Source of the DNA: Aphelenchoides besseyi
Taxonomy: Eukaryota; Nematoda; Chromadorea; Rhabditida; Aphelenchoididae
DNA length: 64,000 nucleotides
Direction of reading: 5' to 3'
Assembly: GCA_024699855.1 (NCBI GenBank)
Contig: JAMPIQ010000002.1
Coordinates: forward strand, 8,494,001-8,558,000
A program made the position numbers and the translations under genes. This document shows, one piece after another, positions 47,746 to 58,389 of this stretch. Numbering within the stretch: the first letter of the stretch is position 1; the number at the start of each line of letters is the position of its first letter. Under the pieces are notes generated by a model that saw only the letters and a list, made by a program, of their open reading frames with translations, searched no databases and was not told the origin of the DNA.

Positions 47746-48398
47746 CAGGGTGGTTAAAAATGAACTCCCACTTTTTTCCCCGAAAAAAAAATTTTTGAAA
47801 TGAAAAATTGGAAAAATCGGTTAGTTTTGTTAAATCGTTATGGGCTACAGTAATCAAGAAAAAGCGAAGTTTGTTGGTGTGTTCATTGAAGAGGCGTACT
47901 GTTACGTCAAGTTTGTCAAACGAATTCGTCGTGATGCCGGAGATGATGATGCTCGTAACCCCGATCGCAAAACCATCCAAAAATGGGTGGAAAACTTCTA
48001 CGCCACTGGTTCAGTGCACGGCGAGCGCGGTATGCACAAGTCCAAGTGAGTTCGTATTTTGCTTTGTTTCCATTGCCCTTTAGATGTGTTCAAACCGCAG
48101 AAGCAATTGAAGATGTTTGAGCAGCGTTCGGGGCCAACCCACATCTTTCAACGAGTTGAAGACGGCAATCGTGGAAGCGGCCGACCAATTAAGACAAGAT
48201 CGACCAATGCGCGAACGAGTCATGGCCAACTATCATCGGCGACTTCAAACCTGCCTGGATCGACAAGGGGGACAAGTGGAAATCCGATGAACTCATTACT
48301 GTTAATAAATTGTGATCTCGAAATGAAAACAGACCGATTTTTCATTTCAAAAAATTTTTTTCGGGAAAAAAAGTGGGAGTTCATTTTTAACCACCCTG
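47746..48398 (+). mobile_element. Internally deleted mariner-like DNA transposon, 653 bp
   Basis: Flanked by TA dinucleotides at both ends (47744-47745 and 48399-48400), as expected for Tc1/mariner insertion. Terminal inverted repeats of about 62 bp begin CAGGGTGGTTAAAAATGAAC and differ only in homopolymer length and a few bases. The interior encodes a helix-turn-helix N-terminus (MGYSNQEKAKFVGVFIEEAY, RKTIQKWVENFYATGSVHGE) of the kind found in many mariner-related transposases. After a possible GTGAGT-TTTAG intron, another frame (FNELKTAIVEAADQLRQ, RERVMANYHRRLQTCLDRQG) resembles the transposase C-terminus. The DDE catalytic core between them is missing, so it cannot move on its own. Confidence 0.85.
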
Positions 48399-48547
48399 TA
48401 CTTCAATTTGAATTTGACTTCTAGCGAGTCCATTTTTGAGTATTCGCTTCTGAATGAAGACCAGTGTTTATTTGCTATAAAAGATCCGCACAACGTGGTT
48501 TTGATGCAGAGATTCCCGTTAATTCCTGTACATCTTGTCGTTTAGAG

Positions 48548-49820
48548 ATGAGTATTGCTAAGAGAGTAGCAGTCATCGGTCAAGGAGTAATCGGTTGCTC
48601 GAATGCTTTAGTGTTGTTGGAAAAGTATCCGTCAGCTCAGGTAAATTCGTTTGTTATCAATTTGTGACTTTGCTCAGGTTACTTTATTTGGACATCAAAA
48701 CTTCAAACAGACTTGTTCTTATGGTCCAGCAGGACTTTTTCGTTTCGACAGACTTGAAAACAAGTAAGAAATTGTGTCGACTTATTAGCGTCATATTTTT
48801 TAGAGAATGGGCTCGAGTTACGTTTGAGCGTTTTGCATATTTGGAACGCAATTATGGTCCATCAACTGGTATTAAGCTCGTGTCTGGTCATATTCAATCT
48901 GATAACCGTGCGAATCTTGAAGGACAGGAAAAAAACTATGCGGATATCGTTTATAATTTTCGTTGGTTGAGTGATCGCGAGATCAAGTTGATGTTCAACG
49001 ATCCGTCAAAGTACGTACTTGTTTCAATTTAACTTATTGTGTTTAGATATTGTATTCATTACACTGCGTACACTGCCGAAGGTCGCAAATATGTTCCGTG
49101 GTTGATGGAGCAGTTGAAATCGAAAGGTGCATCGTTCCAAACGAAAGAGTACAGAAACTTGGACGAGGTTGTCACGACGACCAATCATTCAACTTTTAGA
49201 TGTTTTTAGGTCAACAAAGATGGATTTGACTTTATTTTCAATTGTGCTGGCTACAACGGCGGACAGCTTGCGGGCGATGATGATACTATCGTGCCAAATC
49301 GTGGAGTTATTCTCGAAGTTGATGCGCCGTGGCATCATCACGTAAGTGGACATTAGTGGTAATCGAATAGTGGGTGTTTCAGTTCAACTATCGAGACTTT
49401 ACTACGTTCACTATTCCAATGTAAGAAAGGTGAATAAGAATGTAAATCGGAATTCTTTAGGTCGAATTCCGTCGCTTTGGGAACTTTGAAGCAATTCGGA
49501 CGTGCTGATATGCAAATCACAGATGAAGATAGAAAAGACATCTGGGATCGTTATTTGAAATTGCATCCTCAATTTAAAGGAGTCAAAGTTTTGTCCGAAT
49601 TCATTGCACTTCGTCCAGAAAGAGAGCACGTACGTTTGGAATACCAAGAGCGCAAATCAGCTGATGGTGGAAAATATCATGTGGTTCATAACTACGGTAA
49701 GAAAAATCATTTGTACATTCCAATTTTGTTTTTATGTCAGGTCACGGGGGAGCTGGCTTCTCGATGTCCGCAGGAAGTTCGATCGAAGCTTTGGAATTAA
49801 TGGAACAAAAGTGGAACTAA
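48548..49820 (+). CDS. D-amino-acid oxidase / D-aspartate oxidase
   Basis: FAD enzyme, usually peroxisomal, that oxidises D-amino acids to keto acids, NH3 and H2O2. The FAD-binding start is KRVAVIGQGVIGCSNALVLL (GxGxxG), followed by YGPAGLFRFDRLENKEWARV, FIFNCAGYNGGQLAGDDDTI, VPNRGVILEVDAPWHHHFNY, FKGVKVLSEFIALRPEREHV with the substrate-binding Arg region (LRPxR), and the C-terminal FAD loop NYGHGGAGFSMSAGSSIEAL. Seven short introns. An arginine that separates D-aspartate from neutral-substrate enzymes could not be placed, so DDO versus DAO is open. The protein ends ELMEQKWN with no SKL-type targeting signal, which would be atypical for a peroxisomal member. An acceptor (CGTTTAG) lies two bases before the ATG. 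Stop 49818-49820. Confidence 0.93.
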
Positions 49821-50560
49821 GGTCTGGCGTAGAAAACGTTTGTCGCAAACAGAAACTATCGAGTGTGAATTGGATTATCTGCGTGTTTTATGACCATGTA
49901 CATTAAATTTTAAAGATTAAAGTTTAGTGACTAAATGTGAAAAATTAGGAGACCTGTAGAAACCGGTTGCACTCCACCAGAAAGCAGTGCAAATTTGTTA
50001 AATTGCACCGCTCAGCAAGTGGTCAAGAAAAATCGAAAATGAAAAATTATTGGGTCAAATTTCTCTTCTTCGACCAAAAGCAATTGTTGCCATATCTTTG
50101 CAAAAATCTCGATTAATACGCGGTTATACGCGAATATAAACATTGCCAATCGAAAAAGCAGTCTTGACTGCATATGGACGCCAACAAACGGCACAAAAAT
50201 CGGCCTATTAATTGCCGCTTTTTCGCCGTCGAAAGTCGACCACCCTGCTTTTTTGGAAGAGGGCGATTACGTTTTAAGGCCATAGCTAATGTTCACGGCA
50301 TCGCGACAACTTTTAAGCCAGTAACCTTTGTTCGCCTATAAATTCTTGACATTTAATCCTTTTGACGTCGTTTTTACGTTAGTTTGAAAGGTACTTATGC
50401 TTGATCAAAAGTGACCAAATCGACAAATTTTTGAGTTTTTTGAAGTTTGATTGCTCACACTTTTTTCAATCAATTTTCTAGAATATTTGATCTAGTAACT
50501 TTTGTTTGTCGATAATTTCTCGATATTTTGACTTTTGTTTGATTCGATTTTGTTGATTTT
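49821..50560. other. Intergenic, AT-rich
   Basis: No gene recognised. AAAGATTAAA-type AT-rich 3' UTR of the oxidase gene, then mixed sequence. No RNA gene or repeat identified. Confidence 0.45.
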
Positions 50561-50587
50561 GAAGTGTACTTATTCGCATCGGCAACA

Positions 50588-50832
50588 TAGCTCAGCAGCA
50601 CTGTATTGGAATCAACAAACAAAAAGCGTTAAATTTCTTTATGAAAACGCACTTGATTCTTGCGACTGCAGATTTGAATCAATTGGAGACGAAAAAACCT
50701 TTACGATCAAGAAATGAAGCCGGAACCTCAACCAGTCAACAGCAAGATCCTGCGAGAGACGATGACGACGAGTTTATGGAAGTTTTGGACCCGTATGAAG
50801 AACCCGGAGATTACCTTTCGATTATTGTTTAA
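50588..50832 (+). CDS. Probable 3' exons of an orphan acidic protein
   Basis: An acceptor-like ACATAG at 50585-50590 opens SSTVLESTNKK; removal of a 44-nt GT-AG intron (about 50629-50672) continues HLNQLETKKPLRSRNEAGTS, TSQQQDPARDDDDEFMEVLD and PYEEPGDYLSIIV, stop at 50832. No ATG in frame was found, so at least one upstream exon is missing. The acidic DDDDE run followed by a hydrophobic C-terminus looks like a short interaction tail. Not recognised. Confidence 0.3.
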
Positions 50833-51178
50833 CATTTCTATTTTCATATTTTCGATTAACAAATAAATTTTTCAGACTTAAGATTGTGATCGTTTATCGT
50901 AGACAGAAGGCCAAATTCCACTAACCAAAAGAACTCGTGCATTTTCCGATCAAATTTTCTCTCATTTTTATTTTGTTCAAATTTTTTGGAGCGGTAAAAT
51001 TTGACGGTTTATGATGGAGTGCGGTTGTGTTGTTCATTGTTTTGATATGGCTATCTGTTCTTTTGTTTTGACCAGCTCAGCTGCCAACTGAACTTGTTTG
51101 ATTTCAAGAACCTTTTGTGCTTTCACGTTTTGTGTCGACAATCTTATCATTCTGATCAAAATTTCTTTTACACAGATC

Positions 51179-51393
51179 TTATTTACAAGACTCAATCACT
51201 TACAAAAAGGCAAAAGCTTTGAAAACCTGATGAGTACGTTGACTGATATAGTTCTTAAACCGGTTAGCAATTACAGAGACGATGAACGAGCAGCCTTTGA
51301 AGCAGGTCTTATCAAACCCAGTCGTTATTTCCAAACATCACTGAATCATGAAGCACACTTGAATCCTGCAATTGCTGATCTTTTATTTACATG
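51179..51393 (+). CDS. Probable terminal exon of an unrecognised protein
   Basis: A strong acceptor (TTTCTTTTACACAG) starts a 71-codon frame: ILFTRLNHLQKGKSFENLMS, TLTDIVLKPVSNYRDDERAA, FEAGLIKPSRYFQTSLNHEA, then HLNPAIADLLFT and stop. It reads like folded, helical protein. It may belong with the exons at 50588-50832 as an alternative 3' end: the frame is kept if a weak donor after DDDEFME (GAA/GTTTTGG) is used. No homologue recognised. Confidence 0.4.
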
Positions 51394-51611
51394 AGAATCT
51401 TCATTTGTCAAAAAACGTGTTTATAGTACAAAGTGCAAATAAAAATACAACCAAAATGATGATAATGTTTCGATAAAGATTGAGCAAATTGTTAGTCGTT
51501 TTCAGTTAAATAGAACGAAAGATACCCGTCGTTTATTGCGTCGAAAATAAAACCACTACGAAAATTTGGTCAATCACCGAGATACGATTTTCGTGGCGAT
51601 AACAATGGCAT

Positions 51612-52873
51612 TTACGCGTCTTCCGTGATCTGATTTCTCGATCGATAGTCGGGAATTCCGTTCGATCCGCTACTCCCATTAGCGTTCAGTGCACCGTGTC
51701 GATCGTAGTAGTCGACGAGAGAAGTGGTTGAGTCCATGAGGTCGAGTTGATTGACCGAGAGCGCCTGATTGTGCATTAACACGCGGAATCGTCTTAGCGG
51801 AATGTCGACTTCTTTGAACAATTGCATTTGAAAGATTCCGATTATTGTCGTAAGGAATCCAATCACATTGCCAATGACATCCGATGCACCCAAACATGAC
51901 CATTCTTTGTAAAGTATCGAAGAAGCGATAATAACAAAGGTCGTAAAGAAGACGTAGTAAATAGGTGTTACCATCGATGTGTTGTAAATGTCAAGTGATT
52001 TGTTCAGATAGATCTGTAAAACCTAATAAGTTTTCCAACACAAATTTTTACTTGCCAGTTGGACGGAAACGCATGAAATGACAGACAATAACCAGAACCA
52101 AGTGAGAAAATTGGAGAGTTGTTGGTGTCCGTTAATGGTTTCTTTGATTGCCAGTCCCAAACCTTTGACTGAGATGACGGAAAGCGAACCAATTAACGAG
52201 CAAACGGCAATGAAAACGAGAATATTCGATCGGCCGTAACGCGGAGCAACGTAAACGATGATACCCAATGTGACCAAAATCACCGTTACGACGTATAAAA
52301 TGAAAACTAAAATAGAAATGAGCGTCATTTTCAATGCTTGCTGTTACCTGGATCCTTGACTTTAGATGCTAGATCTTCCATCGTAGAGACTTCTTCTTCT
52401 TTTGGCGCGTGAATTACAATCATTGTTGAGCCCAATAGACATATTGCACATCCAATTTTTCCGAGTAGATTTAGTCTCTCTTTCAATAGTCGCGAAGAGA
52501 GTATCGCACTAAAAGCCACATTAAACGCAGAATATATAACTTACGTCACCAACACACTCAAGGCACCCAATGGTGTGACAAGAGATGCCGGAGCAAACGC
52601 ATAAGCAGCAAAATTGCACGCCTCACCAACGCCCATCGTAACGACTCCTAACCACCACAGCCATTCCTTCAGATACCCGTAGCCGCCCTCACTAGCTCGT
52701 TGATTTCCACCATAAGTACTAGCCAGTTTGATTAGTGCTTTTTTTTTGATTATGAACGAGGATCCAATGAAAACTGACGAACTCACGGCCAAACCCAAAC
52801 CAATGTAGAAATCAACCAAGTTAACTCTGCTATCGGAGCCGGGTAGCGATAACGTGCTAGAATCATCGTCCAT
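51612..52873 (-). CDS. NIPA-type magnesium transporter
   Basis: Multi-pass Mg2+ transporter of the NIPA/DMT superfamily, found in plasma membrane and early endosomes. Four main exons give about 370 residues and nine hydrophobic segments. Diagnostic stretches: [20 protein letters not shown] followed by [27 protein letters not shown] with [74 protein letters not shown], and [20 protein letters not shown]. The tail is Ser/Asn-rich ([17 protein letters not shown]). Start ATG complement of 52871-52873; stop complement of 51612-51614. Matches NIPA1/NIPA2 order through the full length; which vertebrate paralogue is closer cannot be told by eye. Confidence 0.93.
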
Positions 52874-53995
52874 GACTTGTGTAATCTAAAATCTCAATGA
52901 GTCATTTAAAATCGAACAACATTTCTAATTGAAATATGCGTAAGAAAACTTAATCAGCAGAATCTAAGCGTTTAAATTTCGCCAAAAAACAACTCAAATT
53001 GACATTTGAAACTAATTGGCAATAAAAATTGGTTGCAAAAACAATTAACCGTCATTCTGGTTATTAAACTATGCTCGAGTTTAATGTGAAGGAACGATAG
53101 GAAAATGTAGCGATCTGTCTGTGCCTCTCTCCATGACAACCAACTCGTTTAGTTCGATGTTATCGAGAGAAAAGACGGTTCGTTTTTGGGAGAAATTTGT
53201 GAGAGAAGAAAGTGCACAAGACTGCTCTTTCTCGTGATTCATACGCGTCAAACAACGCTCGACGACTCAAGGAGTCCTAATTGATAAAAACGAAAAAGAC
53301 CCAACACTTACCATTGATAATTGAAAATGAAAGGCGCTGATTGTTAACAGTCCATTTCGTTCAGACGTTTGAGAGAAACAGAATTTAGCGTAAAGACTCC
53401 GGGAATCTAAAGTGCGAAATCAACTTGGCCGCCACCCACGAGCAAAAGATCAGCAGCCGTTGATGCTGAACCGAATAGTCGGCATTGTTTTCCACAAATC
53501 GATATCCGATGGAATTTTGTTGAAGTCGCGTGCAGTGGAGAAGCAGTCCGATTGCTTTTTGCTCTCGACTTTAGTTCATGTATTTCGGTTGAGTGCTTCT
53601 GTTCTCGATCACACGTCGTTTCTGACCATGAGGTTTGGTGGCGATATCGGCGGCTGCTCATTTCTCGACCATCTGTTTTGTGTTTTTGCATCAGTTTCTT
53701 TTTCCAACCGCTTCGGATGTTTGAATGTTCGATATGACGTCCGGTCAGATCTGTTATGTGTCGTCTGCTTGTCGGACCGAGTGTTTTTTCTAAACTTTTG
53801 TTCTGCAGTTAATTCAATCAGTAGGTCTTGCGTGCGCGACTCTTTGGTTTTTCTTGGGAAATAGCGTTTCGCGTTAAACACATCAACGACTTCAATGCAC
53901 AGCCAACACACTCTGATTTCTTAATCGTTTTCAGAGGGCAGTTTCCGGACTTTCAATGTGCAGTCGTTGAGCTAACCATCCGCTTCAACGGCACA
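52874..53995. other. Divergent intergenic region
   Basis: 1.1 kb between the NIPA and REEP genes. The stretch 53400-53920 has overlapping open frames on both strands (for example 53412-53864 plus, 53609-53911 minus) but none shows a domain or splice logic. Likely promoters and 5' UTRs. Confidence 0.45.
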
Positions 53996-54738
53996 ATGAT
54001 CTCGATTCTATTCTCGCGTATTGTCATTCTTGTTTGTGGAACCCTGTATCCCGGATACAAATGTGAGTTTCGTTGAAAATACAAACTAATGCATTTAAAG
54101 AGTCTACGTAGAATAATTGTCTTATTTCAGCCTTCAAAGCAGTTCGTAACAAAGATGCTAAAGAATATATGGTGAGAAAGGATTTCAACATAACAGCTAA
54201 ACTGTTAATTTAGAAATGGATGATGTATTGGATTACGTTTGCTCTCTTTTGCGTTGCCGAATCATTTGCCGACATTTTCATTTCATTCTGGTTCCCTTTT
54301 TGTAAGTGACAATTTCAACGTTATTGCAACTTTCCTCTAGACTATGAGATTAAAATCGTTTTCATTCTGTGGCTTGTTAGTCCCTGGACAAAAGGAGGGA
54401 CGATATTGTATCGAAAGGTAAGTGTTATGATTATAACACCTGAATATAAATGCTTTCAGTGGATTCATCCAACGTTGATGAAACACGAAGAAGAAATTGA
54501 CGTAGTCCTCCAGAAGGTCAAAGCCGAAGTTTACAATCAGGTAACTTAATTTTCATCGTTTTCATTCACTGTTCAGCTATAGGCCGGTAGTTTTGGTCGT
54601 CGGACACTCGTTTATGCGCGTGAAATCGTTGCAACAGCAGCCGTACGTGGTCACGGTTATCTCCTGTCTGAAGAAACTTCACGCCCCATTCGTACGAGTC
54701 AACCGACGGACGATAGCATTGATTCGATGTCCGAATGA
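53996..54738 (+). CDS. REEP/TB2/DP1 family ER-shaping protein
   Basis: Reticulon-like hairpin membrane protein that curves ER tubules. The start [20 protein letters not shown] is the classic REEP1-4 N-terminus, followed by [80 protein letters not shown] and [18 protein letters not shown]. The C-terminal tail ([20 protein letters not shown]) continues the amphipathic helix region of the REEP1-4 branch, which binds microtubules in vertebrates. Six short introns, of which several are about 40-45 nt. Length about 175 residues, a little shorter than vertebrate REEP1. Stop TGA 54736-54738. Confidence 0.93.
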
Positions 54739-55139
54739 TCAAACTATTTATTCTTCTTTACACTTCTCATAGTCACTAAGCAAAACTGGTGTGCAGCTTT
54801 TACTTTGCCTCTCTTCCTTTCCAGTAGCTTTCGTTAGTGTGTTGTGAGTTTATCGCCAAAAGTCCTGCATTTCGCTTTGTTGCAATAAACGTCCAAAGTT
54901 GTCGTAAATGAAGTCTTTAAAGCGAAATTCCGCGACTTTTTCTGTACATATCAACCGCAATTTTACCCCCTCATCTATTACAATAGCGTAGTTGTTGTTT
55001 CTAAATTGTAAATTTTGTCTAAATGATCAAAATACATTTGATTCCGTCAATAAATTCCAGAGCAAATTGTTGATAGCAAACTTTATTACGACAAAGATTA
55101 GTAAATGATAGTGGTTGGTTATTCTGCAGACATTAGAAG
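54739..55139. other. Convergent 3' intergenic region
   Basis: Carries the 3' UTRs of the REEP gene (AATAAA-like signals near 54886 and 55050) and of the secreted-protein gene on the other strand. No further feature. Confidence 0.45.
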
Positions 55140-55617
55140 TTAGTTCTTTTGTTCACTGGGAGAAGCAGGACGTGAGTTGGATTTGCTAACAGTCGTTCCC
55201 AACGGCGCACATTGTCCGGTACAAATTGCACCTTGTCGCTCGACCTGAGTTAGTTCCAAGTTGTCGTTCACAGTGTAAAGAACACGTCCGATGCCGTTCA
55301 AAGTCACTTGTACTGACTTTGCACTGGTTCCATTCTCATTGTAAGTTTCGATCGTCCATTGACCGATTGAACATTCGGATGCTTTTTGTTGGAACGTTTC
55401 TTGTTGACGGTTATGTTCAAATGACCATCTATACTCTCTTATAATTCACTAGAAGTAATCGGACTTACTTGTCACTGTTTTTGCCATTCGGAGCTCGAAC
55501 TTGAGCCTTAAACTTCTTGTCAGTAGCCGACTTGACATGAACGATAATGTCACAAGCAGAAGCCAATTCAGCAACCAAAATAGCTATAACTACCGTAACA
55601 GCTAAGATCGATCGCAT
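55140..55617 (-). CDS. Small secreted nematode-specific protein
   Basis: Two exons, 55469-55617 and 55140-55428, with a 40-nt intron. The protein, about 145 residues, has a signal peptide (MRSILAVTVVIAILVAELAS) and begins its mature part ACDIIVHVKSATDKKFKAQV. After the splice the text reads APNGKNSDKWSFEHNRQQET, FQQKASECSIGQWTIETYNE, then GIGRVLYTVNDNLELTQVER and an ICTGQC pair. Four or five cysteines imply disulphides. I associate the NSDKWSF...FQQKA...WTIETY pattern with an unnamed worm-secreted family, by memory and without a search. The basic/Ser tail ends PASPSEQKN. Function unknown; extracellular. Confidence 0.8.
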
Positions 55618-56088
55618 CTTCACTAGGACTCCTAAATTGATGTTGTTAATTAACACAATGAAATTCAATAAAAACTCTAAAGTCACAACGATCGACTGAA
55701 ACAACACGCCCAACTAACAGACGACTTTGACTGCAACCGCAATCGTTTTATTCTTATAAACACCTAAAATTTATTTCCATTCCCAAAATCACGATCTTCG
55801 TGAAATTCGAGCGGATCAAAGACCGTCGAGCCTTTACTATTTGTAAACTAACAAACGAACAGAATCGACCCACCTCGTCAACGGATCGTTTAACTGCAGA
55901 GCAATCAGATAAACGACCTCAAATTTGAAGGTCGTTGGCAGAGTGAATTTTCTGTGTCTGAGTCATGAAATTGAAAGGCAATTCATTTTTTATTTCTATT
56001 CACGTACAAAATAGAATACAAAAGAGTGGAACACATTGGTTGAGTGCGTATAAAAGCTTTTATTTTCAGAATAACTTCGACAAGCAAA
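55618..56088. other. Intergenic between two secreted-protein genes
   Basis: About 470 bp of promoter and 3' UTR sequence between two minus-strand genes. Nothing else seen. Confidence 0.45.
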
Positions 56089-56539
56089 TTAATCAAAATG
56101 TTGTCCTAAATGTCCTTTTTCTTCTGCTTGGCCAAAGTGATTATTGTTGTCCAATCCGTCATCATTGATCTCTTGTCCGAACGGATGCTGTTTCGATTTG
56201 ATGTGTTGTCCGAAACCGGAATCTCGGCTAACGCGCAATGGTGCCGGCTGTCCAAAGTGATTACCCTCATTGGGCTGTGGTTGTCCAAAACCATGCGACA
56301 GACCTTGACCAAATCCATCAGAAGTTTTCTGACCCCAACTGTCTGGGGTTACTTGACCCAAGCTGTTGTTGATGTGTTGTCCAAAACCGTCTTTGTTCTT
56401 ATCCATTCCTAAACCATTCTTGTGGTAGTGAGGCTTAGCATCAACTAAAGATCATAAATAAGAAACGCCTAAATGCAGTAGAATTACCCAAAGCACAAAT
56501 GACACTGACAAAAAGAAGGATTTTAAAATAGCCGTTCAT
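56089..56539 (-). CDS. Secreted [F/L/W]GQ-repeat protein, 135 residues
   Basis: Two exons, 56488-56539 and 56089-56444, joined in phase 1. A signal peptide (MNGYFKILLFVSVICALVDA) is followed by a mature chain, starting KPHYHKNGLG, of about 115 residues containing ten aromatic- or Leu-Gly-Gln units: GFGQH, SLGQV, SWGQK, GFGQG, GFGQP, HFGQP, GFGQH, PFGQE, HFGQA and HLGQH, spaced irregularly by 6-14 polar residues (Asn, Asp, His, Lys). It has no cysteine and no regular dibasic cleavage sites, so it is unlike an ordinary neuropeptide precursor. The composition suggests an extended, possibly self-associating or antimicrobial/cuticle-type secreted chain, but that is speculation. No homologue recognised. 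A TTTTATT run near 56057 may be the reverse complement of its poly(A) signal. Confidence 0.8.
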
Positions 56540-56833
56540 GATGCTAGTCTTACTTAACAGTGAATCACATAAGTCAGTAATCGTTTAAATACGAATCTCT
56601 TCAACTGCTACTCAAACAAAATCACCAAAACCTATCCGTCAGCAATCCCACCAGTTTATTGGGGTATTTCTGGAGGCCGGAAGCTTTAAATTGATTACGA
56701 GTTTGTGCTTGAGTTTCACGAACTCATATGCAAAACTAAACACCTGCATCGACTACGCGTTTAAGTTTATTTGCACACATTTAGAAATTAAAGATAGATT
56801 ATTGGGAAGACTGGAATGCTCATGAAGTGACTG

Positions 56834-58006
56834 TTACAAATTGGCACGACGATTTCCAACGGGTTTTGCTTGACGTCGAAAATAGTCCTGAAAACTATTG
56901 AAAGATGTTGATCAAACCCATGTGTTTTTACCGCAAAAGTTGCAATTTCGTTTTCACGTCCTAGTTTCTTTAATCGCTTTTGCATTGTTTCTACAGTCAT
57001 TTTCTCGATTATTTCCTGATTGGTTCCGGTAACCGAAATATAACGACAACGATCACCGTTCGCATAGTGACAGGAAATCGCTTTACGAAATCCGTTGGTT
57101 CGATTCGCACCCGAACCATGCAATAACAGCGAATGAAAGAAGAGAGTATCGCCGGCTTCCATTTCTAAACTTTGTTTTATTCACAAATCCCAATCGTTTA
57201 CACACCAACATGAATCAGTTCAGCGGTGTTCGGATTGAATTCTTTTACGCCGTAATAAGCTCGATTAACGTCCTTCTTTAGTACAAAAGTTAAAAAGATG
57301 AGATGATGACTTACATCCCATTTAGGATAACCATGGTCCAGCACTTCATTTTTCCACTTGTGTGAGCCGGGAACCACGAATAAACAACCGTTGGCTCGTG
57401 TTACCTTCTCCATTGCTGTCCACGCAGCACAAATTAAATCTGCGGGTCTAAACATTTCATTTTGAAATCCATGTGCTGAAAACTCTACCGGAAGTTAAAA
57501 TAAGCTAAGTCCTGATGGGTAGGATGAAAACTACTGTGAGGCGGTTTGTTTATCAGCATTCCGTGCATCGCCTAAAACCTGTTCAATAGCCTTGAACTTC
57601 ACTGACTACGAACCATTATACAGTCGTTTGGTTTTGCAATCAAATCGCTTACAACGTCAACAATAGCCGGGCATCTACAATACTCAAATAACACGGGATC
57701 GTGCGTTGTGTCTCGCAATTTGCTGACCGCAGATTCGCCTTTCGATTGTCCGTTTTGAACAGCCAACGGATCAAGAGCGACGGTCATCTCGGATGAGACA
57801 TTGACTCCACGACATATTTCTTGGAAACGTCGGCTAAATACACGATCTGATAAGCGATCAATATCGAAAGCATACTGGAAGCGATCAATCTCGCTCTTGG
57901 CAACACAATTTCTCATCAAAAGATATCCGTTTTTGTTGTAGAATTGTTTTTGTTCTAAACTAAGAATCTTTCCGGCTGCATTCCAATCGACCACCGTATC
58001 TGACAT
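56834..58006 (-). CDS. Phytanoyl-CoA 2-hydroxylase (peroxisomal dioxygenase)
   Basis: Fe(II)/2-oxoglutarate dioxygenase that starts alpha-oxidation of 3-methyl branched fatty acids. The frame opens [20 protein letters not shown], then [60 protein letters not shown] with the iron-binding His-x-Asp (HQD), [17 protein letters not shown], and [20 protein letters not shown] with the distal His and the oxoglutarate-binding Arg ([10 protein letters not shown]). The final exon must be read after splicing out about 56892-56935, giving [17 protein letters not shown], close to the ERTNL end of human PHYH. No vertebrate-type N-terminal PTS2 is obvious. Six exons. Start complement of 58004-58006; stop complement of 56834-56836. 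Confidence 0.93.
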
Positions 58007-58389
58007 ATTGAAAAACACAATTGGCAACAATAAAGACGTTAAACAACAGTGTTGTTTTATTGTTTTTATATGAATCTGATTGATGAATCCCGAGAAAGCG
58101 ATGTGTGCTGATAAGGTTTATTGGACGGCGTTTGAGGCCAATTGAACATCGTGAATGTTAATTACACGCTTCAAGAAGATGCGACTCGGTTTTTATTGCG
58201 GCACTTAAGACCAAATGATTAAGATTTCTTTCATATTTACAAAACCGCTTCTTATCACGAGTGTTTGTGATGGGCTGAATGTTGCAATAAAATTCATAAA
58301 ATCGAAATAAAAATTTGTTGTCGATTTCACTTACAATGAGTGCTTGCCATGGAATCCCGCGGTAATTGGACGGCAGTGGTATCAATCAA
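58007..58389. other. Intergenic upstream of phytanoyl-CoA hydroxylase
   Basis: Short promoter region before the inverted repeat that begins at about 58390. No gene seen. Confidence 0.4.

Noticed and set aside
53412..53911. Overlapping long frames on both strands upstream of the REEP gene
   Set aside because: No splice context, domain or signal peptide; both strands open equally, which suggests composition.
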